Below are positions 25,705 to 34,277 of a stretch of 64,000 nt of DNA, piece by piece. A model generated the notes under the pieces. That model was not told the DNA's origin and ran no database searches. It worked only from the letters and a program-made list of their open reading frames with translations. The translations under genes and the position numbers were made by a program. This stretch comes from Planctomycetota bacterium (GTDB lineage Bacteria > Planctomycetota > UBA1135 > GCA-002748355). How positions within the stretch are numbered: the stretch's first letter is position 1; every line of letters begins with the position of its first letter. The stretch lies in assembly GCA_027021385.1 (NCBI GenBank), contig JALUUL010000046.1, positions 1 to 64,000 on the forward strand. The letters are read 5' to 3'.

Positions 25705-26173
25705 GCACACACCCCGAGAGATTCCACTCTCCCAGGAATCGGTCCCCATGGGGAGTCGAATCCGGATTCGAGAGACGGCGGAGAGGAGCTCGGTCCCTCA
25801 TCGACCTTGCCGGATCGGGACATGAAGATCCACCCGGACGGAAAGCGGGCCGGATCGGGCGATCCGGACGGAATCTCACCCGGGAGGGAACCGAGTCGCC
25901 GGCCGTAGGGGATCAGGATCCCTCCAGTGCGCCTCGGAAGACCGTCGCGGACGGACGAAGGAACGGGGGAGATTCCTCCTCCGTCGGCATCGGAGCTTGC
26001 CCTTCAGGCGCGGTTTGGGGTCAATTGAGAATTCCCCCTGGCCGATCTATGAACGAAGGCTGACGGGGATGAGGATCGGGACGCGGCCGCGTGGGGTGCG
26101 GCGGCGGGTCGGCCCTTCCCCCGGGAGCCGGCCCCGACAGGATCGGGAACGTCGCAACTGCTTGGAGAACATC
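25705..26173. other. 469-bp intergenic region with clpC promoter
   Basis: This divergent gap between the acyltransferase and clpC has no convincing protein frame on either strand. It holds the clpC promoter at 26025-26053 and an unusual near-palindrome overlapping it. The remaining bases up to the clpC ribosome site (CTTGGAGAAC just before the ATG) form a long untranslated leader of more than 100 nt. I see no tRNA or riboswitch. Confidence 0.6.
26025..26053 (+). promoter_or_regulatory. Sigma-70-type promoter of clpC with overlapping inverted repeat
   Basis: TTGAGA (26025-26030, five of six) and TATGAA (26048-26053, four of six) are separated by exactly 17 nt. The -35 box is embedded in a symmetric AATT-GAG-AATT core (26023-26033) flanked by GGGG on the left and CCCC on the right (26017-26038 region). 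Such a repeat over the -35 box could be an operator. It does not match CIRCE or a known CtsR site that I can recognise. Confidence 0.55.
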
Positions 26174-28705
26174 ATGTTCGACCGCTTTACCGACCGCGCC
26201 AAGAAGGTCATGAGCTTGGCCCGCCAGGAGGCCCAGAAGTTCAACCACGAATACATCGGAACCGAACACGTCCTGCTGGGCCTCGTCCAGGAAGGCAACG
26301 GCGTGGCGGCGAACGTTCTCCAGAAGATGGGGGTCGACCTCGAGAAGATCCGGCAGGAGGTCGAGAAGATCGTCAAGACGGGGCCCTCGATGGCCACGAT
26401 GAGCAACCTGCCGTTCACGCCCCGGGCCAAGAAGGTCCTCGAACTGGCGATGGAGGAGGCCAGCCAGCTCGGCCACAGCTACATCGGGACCGAGCATCTC
26501 CTGCTCGGCCTGATCAAGGAGAACGAGGGGATCGCCGCCCAGGTGCTCCTGAACCTCCGCGTCAAGCTCGAGGACGTCCGCCAGCAGGTCCTCGAGTTCC
26601 TCGGCGCGGACACCGGGGAGGCGGACGACATCGACGCCTCCGAGATGGGCGCTCCCAGCTCCTCCGGGAAATCCAAGACCCCGGCCCTCGACACCTTCGG
26701 GCGGGACCTGACCGAACTGGCCCGGGAGGGCAAGCTCGACCCGGTCATCGGCCGCAAGCAGGAGATCGAACGCGTCATCCAAATCCTCTGCCGCCGCTCC
26801 AAGAACAACCCGGTCCTTCTCGGCGAGGCCGGGGTCGGTAAGACCGCGATCGTCGAGGGCCTCGCGCAGGACATCATCAAGGGGCACGTCCCCGAGATCC
26901 TCCGGAACAAGCGCATCGTCGTCCTGGACCTGGCGATGATGGTCGCCGGCACGAAATACCGCGGACAGTTCGAGGAACGCATCAAGGCCGTCATGACCGA
27001 GGTCCGGCGCGCCCGTGACGTGATCCTCTTCATCGACGAGCTGCACACCCTCGTCGGGGCCGGGGGCGCGGAGGGCGCGATCGACGCGAGCAACGTCCTC
27101 AAACCCGCCCTCTCGCGCGGAGAGATCCAGTGCATCGGCGCGACGACGCTCGACGAGTATCGGAAGCACATCGAGAAGGACGGGGCCCTCGAGCGACGCT
27201 TCCAGACCGTGGTCGTCGATCCCCCCTCCAAGGATCAGGCGGTCAAGATCCTCTACGGACTTCGCGACAAGTACGAGGCCCACCACCGGGTGACCTACAC
27301 GGACGACGCCCTCGAGTCCGCGGTGGAGCTCTCCAACCGCTACATCCAGGGGCGCTTCCTTCCCGACAAGGCGATCGACGTGATCGACGAGGCGGGGGCC
27401 AGGATCCGGATCCGCTCGATGACGCAACCGCCCGACATCCAGGAACTCGAGAAACAGATCGCCGAACTCGAGAAGGAGAAGGAGGAATCCGTCGCGAATC
27501 AGGACTTCGAGAGGGCGGCGGATCTCCGGGACAAGGCTTATCAGCTCCGGAAGAAGAAGGAACAGATCCAGAAGGACTGGCGGGAGAGGGAGGCCAGCAA
27601 GGAAGCCGGAGGGACGGTCGACAAGGAGGTCATCGCCGAAACCGTCGCGAAGATGACCGGGATCCCGTTGAGCCGCCTCGAGAAGGGAGAGGCGGAACGG
27701 CTCCTCCTGATGGAGAAGGTCCTGATGGAGGACGTCATCAACCAGGATCGCGCGGTCCACTCGATCGCGAAGGCCGTGCGGCGCTCGCGATCGGGCCTCA
27801 AGGACCCCCGCCGGCCGATGGGGTCCTTCCTCTTCCTCGGCCCCTCGGGGGTCGGAAAGACGCATCTCTCGAAGGCCCTGGCGAGGTTCATGTTCGGGGA
27901 CGAGGACGCGATCATCCAGATCGACATGTCCGAATACATGGAGAAGCACAACGCCTCCCGCCTCGTGGGAGCGCCCCCGGGCTACGTCGGATACGAGGAG
28001 GGCGGCCATCTGACCGAGAAGGTGAGACGCCGTCCCTATTCGGTCGTGCTCCTCGATGAAATCGAGAAGGCGCACCCCGACATCTTCAACATGCTCCTGC
28101 AGGTCATGGAGGAAGGGAGACTGACCGACTCCTTCGGCCGCCACATCGACTTCAAGAACGTCATCCTGATCATGACCTCGAACATCGGGGCCAACCTGAT
28201 CCGCAACTCCTCGGGCCTGGGATTCCAACAGCGCGACCAGGATCACAGCTACGAGAAGATGCGGGAGATGGTCCTGACGGAAGTCGAACGGCATTTCCGC
28301 CCCGAGTTCCTGAACCGTCTCGACGAGGTCATCGTCTTCAACCAGCTCGATCGGAAGGATCTCGACCGGATCATCCACATCGAGATGGAGAAGGTCGCGA
28401 AGCGTCTGGCCGACCGGAACATCACGCTTTCCCTCGACGACGAGGCGGTGGAGTTCCTCGTCGACAAGGGCTACCACCCCGAGCACGGAGCGCGGCCCCT
28501 GCGCAGGGCGATCGAGCAGCAACTCGAGGACCCGCTGGCCGAGGAGGTGCTCCGCGGCCAGTTCGAGGAGAAGACCCATCTGCTCGTGACGGTCAAGGAC
28601 GGAGCCCTGGACTTCGAGGTCACCAAGGCCCCGGAGGAGGACGAGGGAGAGGACGAGGAGCCGAAGGAGCCCGCCGAGACGGGAAGCGAGGAGAACGCCG
28701 GCTGA
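26174..28705 (+). CDS. clpC: ATP-dependent Clp protease ATP-binding subunit ClpC
   Basis: The protein is 843 aa from the ATG at 26174, chosen for its GGAG site and the canonical [13 protein letters not shown] start; the frame is open 59 codons further upstream without conservation. Order: double Clp-N repeats (1-140, with two [16 protein letters not shown] motifs), first AAA+ domain (Walker A GEAGVGKT near 217-224), a UVR-type coiled coil (about 430-460) that distinguishes ClpC from ClpA/B, second AAA+ domain ([10 protein letters not shown] near 556) and a C-terminal acidic tail. ClpC unfolds proteins for ClpP, guided by McsA/McsB. Its neighbours mcsA and mcsB lie upstream beyond an inverted acyltransferase. 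Confidence 0.95.
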   Translation: MFDRFTDRAKKVMSLARQEAQKFNHEYIGTEHVLLGLVQEGNGVAANVLQKMGVDLEKIRQEVEKIVKTGPSMATMSNLPFTPRAKKVLELAMEEASQLGHSYIGTEHLLLGLIKENEGIAAQVLLNLRVKLEDVRQQVLEFLGADTGEADDIDASEMGAPSSSGKSKTPALDTFGRDLTELAREGKLDPVIGRKQEIERVIQILCRRSKNNPVLLGEAGVGKTAIVEGLAQDIIKGHVPEILRNKRIVVLDLAMMVAGTKYRGQFEERIKAVMTEVRRARDVILFIDELHTLVGAGGAEGAIDASNVLKPALSRGEIQCIGATTLDEYRKHIEKDGALERRFQTVVVDPPSKDQAVKILYGLRDKYEAHHRVTYTDDALESAVELSNRYIQGRFLPDKAIDVIDEAGARIRIRSMTQPPDIQELEKQIAELEKEKEESVANQDFERAADLRDKAYQLRKKKEQIQKDWREREASKEAGGTVDKEVIAETVAKMTGIPLSRLEKGEAERLLLMEKVLMEDVINQDRAVHSIAKAVRRSRSGLKDPRRPMGSFLFLGPSGVGKTHLSKALARFMFGDEDAIIQIDMSEYMEKHNASRLVGAPPGYVGYEEGGHLTEKVRRRPYSVVLLDEIEKAHPDIFNMLLQVMEEGRLTDSFGRHIDFKNVILIMTSNIGANLIRNSSGLGFQQRDQDHSYEKMREMVLTEVERHFRPEFLNRLDEVIVFNQLDRKDLDRIIHIEMEKVAKRLADRNITLSLDDEAVEFLVDKGYHPEHGARPLRRAIEQQLEDPLAEEVLRGQFEEKTHLLVTVKDGALDFEVTKAPEEDEGEDEEPKEPAETGSEENAG

Positions 28706-28823
28706 CCCGGCCCCTTTCCGGAAGGTTCGAAAGACGAATCCCGCAAAGCCGCGGGCCGAGCCTTCGGAGGACTCCGGCCGGGAGAGGGCGGAAACGCTCC
28801 CCGGCCCCGTCGTAGTTCCGGGC

Positions 28824-30077
28824 ATGGAGATCGACCCCGCCCTGCTCGGCTGGTTGCGCATCGCCCTCGCGGTCGGGTTCGCCGGACGCCTGCACCCCGA
28901 GAGGCCCCACCCCTTTCTCGACCCGGGGAAGACCCCTGCGGAGATCCTCGAGACCTCGGACCTCGAACTCCGCCGCGAGGGCGCGGGAGAGGCCTCCCTT
29001 CGCCGGCTCCGGGACCCGGACCTCGCGCGGGCCGCGGCCGGTCTCGGGGAACGCTCCCTGAGGATGGGACTGCGCTGCATCCATCGTGACGCCCCGGAAT
29101 GGCCGGGCGGGCTGCGCGACCTGCCGGACGCGCCGGCCGTCCTCTGGGTCCGCGGCGATCTCCGTCTCTTGGGGGACGCCCCCGAATCCGTCCCCCTCCT
29201 CTCCGTGGTCGGGACGAGGTATCCGAGCCCCTACGGGACCGAGGCCGTGCGGGCCTTCCTCGAGGTTTTCGGCATGGCCGGCCTCGGCGTCGTCAGCGGC
29301 CTCGCGCGCGGGATCGACGGACTCGCCCACCGGATCGCCATCGAGACCGGAGCGACGACCCTCGCGGTCCTCGGAAACGGTCTCGACCGGATCTACCCCC
29401 CCGAGAACCGCGCCCTGGCCGAGCGGATCCTCGCCCGCGGCGGCCTGCTTTTAAGCGAATACCCGCCGGGGTATCGGGCCCACCCCGGGACCTTCCCCCG
29501 CCGGAACCGCATCCTCGTAGCGCTCGGGCGGGGTCTTTTCGTCGTCGAGGCGGGACGCCGCTCGGGCTCCCTGCACTCGGCCGCCTGGGCCCTCGCCTAC
29601 GACCGCCCGATCTGGGCCCTGCCGGGACCCTGGAAGGCGCCGACGAGCGAGGGATGCCATCAGCTCCTGCGGGATGGAGCGCGACTGGCGGACACCCCCG
29701 ACGGCCTCCTCAGGGACCTGGGCCTCGCCTTCGACCTCGGGCGGGGAACCGGGGACCTTCGCGTCGACGATCCGGTCGAGGCCGCGGTCCTCCAGGCTCT
29801 GACCGGTAGTCCGCAACCCCCCGAGGCCCTCGCGACCCGACTCGGCAGGAGCCTCGCCGAGACCCTTTGCGCGGTCGGCCGCCTGGCGGCCCGGGGCTTC
29901 GTGACGGACGAAGGGGGTTGCTACCGCCGGCTTGCGGTCCCGCCCCCCGGGGAGAAGCCCGTCAACGAGCCTTCACGACCAGGTAATTCCATGAGTTCCC
30001 CGCGCCGAAACTCAGGAGGAGGGCCGTCTGGCCGGAAACGAGCCGCCGAGGCCGGATCACCCGGGACGGAACCGTGA
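28824..30077 (+). CDS. dprA: DNA processing protein DprA
   Basis: The protein is 417 aa. The extended Rossmann fold that loads RecA on incoming single-stranded DNA is plain: LLSVVGTRYPSPYG, VVSGLARGIDGLAHRIA, AVLGNGLDRIYPPENRAL, LLSEYPPGYRAHPGTFPRRN, VVEAGRRSGSLHSA and IWALPG. A winged-helix-like region follows near residues 325-375. The last 40 residues are a Pro/Arg-rich tail unlike other DprA proteins; they lie antisense to the 3' end of the KAS III-type gene, overlapping it by 116 bases. DprA is needed for natural transformation. The gene follows clpC by about 120 bp. Confidence 0.9.
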   Translation: MEIDPALLGWLRIALAVGFAGRLHPERPHPFLDPGKTPAEILETSDLELRREGAGEASLRRLRDPDLARAAAGLGERSLRMGLRCIHRDAPEWPGGLRDLPDAPAVLWVRGDLRLLGDAPESVPLLSVVGTRYPSPYGTEAVRAFLEVFGMAGLGVVSGLARGIDGLAHRIAIETGATTLAVLGNGLDRIYPPENRALAERILARGGLLLSEYPPGYRAHPGTFPRRNRILVALGRGLFVVEAGRRSGSLHSAAWALAYDRPIWALPGPWKAPTSEGCHQLLRDGARLADTPDGLLRDLGLAFDLGRGTGDLRVDDPVEAAVLQALTGSPQPPEALATRLGRSLAETLCAVGRLAARGFVTDEGGCYRRLAVPPPGEKPVNEPSRPGNSMSSPRRNSGGGPSGRKRAAEAGSPGTEP

Positions 30078-31239
30078 TCTCCCCCTGCCCGTCGCGTTTC
30101 GTCAGGGTCCGATACTCACCGTCCCCGCGAAGCGCCTCGTAGAGGGACAAGCCGACGGAGGCGGCCGAGGTGTTCGCGTACTTGTGGAGGGTCACGTACA
30201 TCCGATCGAAGGGCAGGCCGAGTTCCTCGCAGAGTTCCTGGTTCAGGGAGAGGTTTGCGCTGTGGGGAACGAAGAGGTCGATCTTCGAGGCGAGCCATCC
30301 GGCGATTTCCGCCCGCAGCCCTCGATCCTTGACGTCCTCGAGGGATTCGAAGGCCCGATAGGCTTCGGGCTCATCAGCGCAGAGACCGGCCGCGCGCATG
30401 ACCTCGAGATAGCCCTGCCGCGGCACGGTTCTCTTGACGAAGCGGTAGACCTGCCTTCCGTCCATCCGGAAGAAACAGTGCTCTCCATCCTCGAGGCCGC
30501 CGAAAGCTCCCACGGGGTAGAGCTGCTTGCGCCGGTTCGAGAGACTCATGTCGATCGATTTCCCGAAATGGGATCTCGGATGGTTCGAGGGGTCGAGAGG
30601 TCCCTCCTGGGAGATCGCATCGGCCCCGATAGGGTCCGTCCGCATGAAGTGCCCCAGGAGTTCGAGGGGGGGAAGCCCGCCGCCAGAGGGCGGCGGCCCC
30701 GAGGACATCACGCAGGCGGCCGCCGCATCGCCGAGCAGGATCGAATCACGATCCGTCCAGTCGACCATGCGCGAGGCGATATCGGCCCCGACGACGAGGA
30801 TGTTCGAGAAGGCGCCGCTGCGGAGGAGTCCCCCCGCCAACCCGATCCCCCCGAGGAAGCTCGCGCAGCCCTGTTGCAGATCGAGGGCGCCCGCCCTCCG
30901 CATGACGAGGTTCCGATCCTCGTTCTTCCCGAAGGCCGCCTGGATCCGGGCCGCGCCGGCCGGGTAGATCTGTCGGTTCGTGTTGGTCGCGAGCAGGATC
31001 AGATCGATCTCGGAAGGATCGATTCCCGACAGTTCGACGGCCTCCTTCGAAGCGAGATACCCGAGGTCGGTCGTGTCCTGGTCCTTTCGGGCGACACGCC
31101 TGGCCCTGATACCCGTGTGCTCCGAGATCCACTGGGGAGAGGTGTCGAGCCAGGGCATGCCCTCGGCCAACTCCTCGTTCGTCAGGCTGTCCTCGGGGAT
31201 GTAGACCCCCAAGCCTCGAATCCAGACCGGTGCTTCCAT
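29962..31239 (-). CDS. Ketoacyl-ACP synthase III-type enzyme
   Basis: The protein is 425 aa, about 100 residues longer than FabH, with thiolase-fold signatures: Cys125 in LDLQQGCASFLGG (nucleophile), His326 in LFVPHSANLSLNQ and Asn356 in HKYANTSAASVG, the Cys-His-Asn triad of KAS III/OleA/CerJ-type enzymes. The insert near residues 205-300 is family-variable and includes the typical HCFFRMDGRQVYRFVKRTVP. It should condense an acyl-CoA primer with malonyl-ACP or perform an acyl transfer; the primer is unknown. It is the last of four minus-strand genes with a thioesterase, and with leucine dehydrogenase further upstream. Its 3' end overlaps dprA antisense by 116 bases. Confidence 0.82.
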   Translation of the reverse strand: MEAPVWIRGLGVYIPEDSLTNEELAEGMPWLDTSPQWISEHTGIRARRVARKDQDTTDLGYLASKEAVELSGIDPSEIDLILLATNTNRQIYPAGAARIQAAFGKNEDRNLVMRRAGALDLQQGCASFLGGIGLAGGLLRSGAFSNILVVGADIASRMVDWTDRDSILLGDAAAACVMSSGPPPSGGGLPPLELLGHFMRTDPIGADAISQEGPLDPSNHPRSHFGKSIDMSLSNRRKQLYPVGAFGGLEDGEHCFFRMDGRQVYRFVKRTVPRQGYLEVMRAAGLCADEPEAYRAFESLEDVKDRGLRAEIAGWLASKIDLFVPHSANLSLNQELCEELGLPFDRMYVTLHKYANTSAASVGLSLYEALRGDGEYRTLTKRDGQGEITVPSRVIRPRRLVSGQTALLLSFGAGNSWNYLVVKAR

Positions 31240-31278
31240 CTTGGTGACGTGTTCCGTTCGGGTGAACGCCTTTCCCGT

Positions 31279-31467
31279 TCAGTTGTCCAACCAGAGGATC
31301 TCGGTGCCGTAAAGGATTCCGAATCCCAGTGCCGTCCACGCGAGGAGTTGCAGCGTCTTGATCGCCGCGGATTTCAGGAGCGGAAGGGGGCGGTCCTCCG
31401 TCCGGGTCGCAAAGGCCATCGAACCGAGGAATCCGACGAGGAGCAGGAGCAGGATGCGTGTCGTCAT
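31279..31467 (-). CDS. Small two-helix membrane protein
   Basis: The protein is 62 aa, starting one base after the stop of the upstream 294-aa membrane protein. It has an N-terminal helix (ILLLLLVGFLGSMAFA) and a C-terminal helix (LQLLAWTALGFGILYGTEIL), probably with both hydrophobic segments in the inner membrane. No family is recognised. The tight spacing argues that it is cotranslated with its neighbour and perhaps helps it. Confidence 0.6.
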   Translation of the reverse strand: MTTRILLLLLVGFLGSMAFATRTEDRPLPLLKSAAIKTLQLLAWTALGFGILYGTEILWLDN

Positions 31468-31468
31468 T

Positions 31469-32353
31469 TCAGTTCCCTCCTCCGGGACTCCGCCCGGCGG
31501 GGAGGGAATTGTCCTCCGTCGATTCCTGTCCCGCCAGTCCGAGAGCCAGGGTCTCGGCCTTCGTATAGATGTCCGTCATCGTGACGACGTTCAGGAGCCC
31601 CGCGATCGTGACGAGAGTGATCCCGAGGTCCTTGTAGGGAAGGTCCCGAACGACCTCCAGCGGTCCCAGGAAGACCGAGGCTAAGGCGGTCGGGATCCCC
31701 GCTCCGGCCTGCCCGGCCCACCACCAATAGAGCTGGGGACGATCCACGCCCCTCCCCTCCGAGAACACGAGCCCGAGCAGGAAGAGACCCAGGACGCCCG
31801 AGGCGATGAAGGCCCCCCGCCTCCGCATTCCCAGCCTCCAGTGCCCAAGACCGGGGACGAGCCAGGATTCGAGGGCCGAGAGGGCCGGCCGGATCCGAGG
31901 ATTCTTCAGGACGCCCTGCGGGAGATTCCGGGACGCCACGAGCCAGGAGGCGTCGGCCGCCAGGATCGCGTTCGCGAACCCCGCGAGACCGGTCAAGGCC
32001 AGGGCCAGATGTTCTCCGGGGACCGGGAGCCTGAGGAGCCGGGCGAAGTCGTAGGAAGCCGGCGCGTTCAGGGGTTCGCCCCTGAGGAGCCAGGCCAGGA
32101 GGGTTTCCCCGAAATTCCCGGCCTCCGGAAGGAGGTGGACCGGAAGGAGGGCTCCGAGGGAACCCGACCCGAAGAGGGGGGAGGTGAACCCGAACATTCG
32201 GACCCCGACGAGGGCCGCGCCCAGGGTGAAAGGCGTGGTCACTGCCAGGAAGACGAGGAGGGCGTCCCGCCGCCTGCCGGCGTGCAGATGACCGAGCCCC
32301 GGAAGGAGCAGGCCCAGGAGAAGGGCGGTCGAAGGCTTTCTGGTCTCGTTCAC
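31469..32353 (-). CDS. Multi-pass membrane protein, DUF6677-like
   Basis: The protein is 294 aa with roughly six predicted membrane helices. The opening ALLLGLLLPGLGHLHAGRRRDAL and a second copy in the middle (SWLVPGLGHWRLGMRRRGAF) are the P-G-x-G-H-x-x-x-G-x-x-x-x-G motif of TM2/DUF5683-type proteins; the arrangement is typical of planctomycete DUF6677 proteins as I remember them. The function is unknown. It precedes the 62-aa membrane protein by one base and the KAS III gene further on. Confidence 0.6.
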   Translation of the reverse strand: MNETRKPSTALLLGLLLPGLGHLHAGRRRDALLVFLAVTTPFTLGAALVGVRMFGFTSPLFGSGSLGALLPVHLLPEAGNFGETLLAWLLRGEPLNAPASYDFARLLRLPVPGEHLALALTGLAGFANAILAADASWLVASRNLPQGVLKNPRIRPALSALESWLVPGLGHWRLGMRRRGAFIASGVLGLFLLGLVFSEGRGVDRPQLYWWWAGQAGAGIPTALASVFLGPLEVVRDLPYKDLGITLVTIAGLLNVVTMTDIYTKAETLALGLAGQESTEDNSLPAGRSPGGGN

Positions 32354-32452
32354 GAAACCCGGGAGAAACCTCGGGAAGACGGGATTCCGCCGAAAAGGCG
32401 GGGAGCATAGCCCGGTCCGGAGGGGATTGCGACGGATCGGGGCGCCCGGGAT

Positions 32453-32884
32453 TCAGCCGAAGAGGCCGGGGGGAAGCCGGACGGGTTTCTTGTTCCGGTC
32501 GCAGAAGGCGAGTCTCGTCTCGGCTTCCGCCAGGAGAGGCCCCCGCTCTCCGTCCTCCTCGAGGCGGTGAAGGCGGTAGCCGAGCGTCACCGAGGCGGGG
32601 CGGCGTTCGAGGAGCCGGGTCTCGATCCGGATCCTGTCGTCGTAGAGGGCCGAGCGCAGATAGCGGATCGAGACGCGGGCTACGACCAGGTAATGCCCCC
32701 GATCCTCGAGATCCCGGTAGCGCAAACCCCGGGCGCGCATCCACTCCGTCCGCGCCTCCTCGATCCAGGGGATGTAGGCGGCGTGGTGCGCGACCCCCAT
32801 CCGGTCGGTCTCCGCGTAACGCACCCGGAGTTCATGCACTCCCGCATCCTCCCTCTCGAGTCCGTTCCTTCCGTCCTCGGTCAT
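32453..32884 (-). CDS. 4-hydroxybenzoyl-CoA-thioesterase-like hotdog protein
   Basis: The protein is 143 aa from the ATG at 32884; the frame is open upstream but only as Arg/Ser-rich shadow of the leucine dehydrogenase end. The hotdog active-site block RVRYAETDRMGVAHHAAYIPWIEEART (conserved Asp and the His-rich turn) marks the YbgC/FadM/4HBT subgroup, which hydrolyses acyl-CoA or acyl-ACP thioesters. It sits between leucine dehydrogenase and the membrane/KAS III genes on the same strand, which suggests acyl-chain metabolism; the substrate is not defined. Confidence 0.85.
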   Translation of the reverse strand: MTEDGRNGLEREDAGVHELRVRYAETDRMGVAHHAAYIPWIEEARTEWMRARGLRYRDLEDRGHYLVVARVSIRYLRSALYDDRIRIETRLLERRPASVTLGYRLHRLEEDGERGPLLAEAETRLAFCDRNKKPVRLPPGLFG

Positions 32885-32942
32885 TCCCGGTCCTCTCCGT
32901 CTCCGCCCGCGTCCTTCCTCCGTGCCGGAACCCTCGTCGAAC

Positions 32943-34046
32943 TCATCGATCCCGATCCGCGTCCGGAAAGAACATCGCCCCGCGATTCTTCGAAAGCCTC
33001 TCCTCGGCCATCCGGTCCGCCAGCTCGCAGGTCGAGACCCCCTCGCTCTCGGACCGCATGAAGATCTCGAAGAGGATGTCTTCGATGTGGTCGATCGCCT
33101 CCTCTTGATCACGGTCTCCGGTCAGGTGGAAGTTCGCCCCGAGGATCAGGGCCCCGCTGTTGATCACGTAATCCGGAGCGATAAGGATTCCGTGATCGTG
33201 CAGGAGGCGTCCGTGCTCGGGCTTGGCGAGGATGTTGTTCGCGCTTCCGGCGATCGCCCGGCACCGGAGACGCTCGCTGGCCAGATCGTGCAGGATCCCG
33301 CCGAGCGCGCAGGGAACGAAGACATCGCATTCCCGATCCAGGATCCTTCCCGGATCCTCGACCTCGACCTCGAGTTCCTCCCGGATCGGAGAGAGGGCCT
33401 CCTCCCGGACTTCGGAGACGCAGACCTCCGCCCCCTTCGCGCAGAGTTCCCGCACGACCTTCGAACCCACGTCCCCGAGCCCCTGGACCGCGAAACGCAG
33501 CCCCTCGTAGGAGGAAGCCGCCGGATCCCCGGGAAGGCGCGGATCCTTCCGGGCGAGGAAGCGGAGGACCGCGCGGATCCCCGCGAGGACCCCTCGCGCG
33601 GTGGCGGTCGAGAGATCCCCGGGTCCTTCCTCCCCGGGAAGGGTCACGAAGCGGGTCGATTCGGAGAGCCAGGCGAGTTCCCGGTCGCTCGTTCCGATGT
33701 CCGGACCGGTGTAGAAGCGCCCCCCCATGTTCTGGACGAAGCGGCCGATCCTCCGGTAGGCCTCGGCCAGGTCCAGTCCGGGGCGGTCCACGAGGACCCC
33801 CTTCCCTCCACCACCCGCGATCCCCGTCATCAGGCACTTGTAGGTCATGGCCTTCGAGAGCCTCAGGACGTCGCGGAGGGCTTCGGCCCCGGTCCGGTAC
33901 GGATAGCGCCGGATCCCTCCGAAGGCCGGACCATGGCTCGTGTCGTGAATCGCCAGGATCGCGACCATGTCGATCTCCGGGTCCTGGAGCAGTTGGACCT
34001 GTTCATGCTCGGCCCCTTCGAGGGCTTCGAGGAAGGTCAGGGTCAT
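32943..34046 (-). CDS. Leucine dehydrogenase-type Glu/Leu/Phe/Val dehydrogenase
   Basis: The protein is 367 aa, the length of leucine dehydrogenases, starting at ATG 34046. The substrate domain has GPAFGGIRRYPY, LSKAMTYK (Lys70) and AGGGGKGVL (Lys82), the pair of catalytic lysines. The NAD domain has FAVQGLGDVGSKVVREL, VFVPCALGGILHD and AIAGSANNILA. It catalyses reversible NAD-dependent deamination of branched-chain amino acids to 2-oxoacids. It lies 58 bp upstream of the thioesterase on the same strand; the region upstream is divergent to a lipoprotein gene. Confidence 0.88.
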   Translation of the reverse strand: MTLTFLEALEGAEHEQVQLLQDPEIDMVAILAIHDTSHGPAFGGIRRYPYRTGAEALRDVLRLSKAMTYKCLMTGIAGGGGKGVLVDRPGLDLAEAYRRIGRFVQNMGGRFYTGPDIGTSDRELAWLSESTRFVTLPGEEGPGDLSTATARGVLAGIRAVLRFLARKDPRLPGDPAASSYEGLRFAVQGLGDVGSKVVRELCAKGAEVCVSEVREEALSPIREELEVEVEDPGRILDRECDVFVPCALGGILHDLASERLRCRAIAGSANNILAKPEHGRLLHDHGILIAPDYVINSGALILGANFHLTGDRDQEEAIDHIEDILFEIFMRSESEGVSTCELADRMAEERLSKNRGAMFFPDADRDR

Positions 34047-34277
34047 GGAAACCTCGGATGTCCGGAACGGATCCGGAAGGACCGCCGGAACGCTTTCGGG
34101 GGAGGAAGGCGCTCCTCGCTCGCGCCCGAGCCGCAAGGAGGGGGAAAGCCGGGCGCGTCCTTCCTTCGGTCTTCGTTATCGTGAATCATGCCGGGTGGGA
34201 TTTCCGGGAAGACGCCGGGAAGCCCGCGGCCCGCGCATCGTCGAAGTTCGACCATCCCGTTGCAAGGACCCTGAAGA

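Noticed and set aside
26021..29080. Minus-strand open frame of about 1000 codons across clpC
   Set aside because: It is the antisense of a textbook ClpC with all domains in order and is itself of low-complexity composition.
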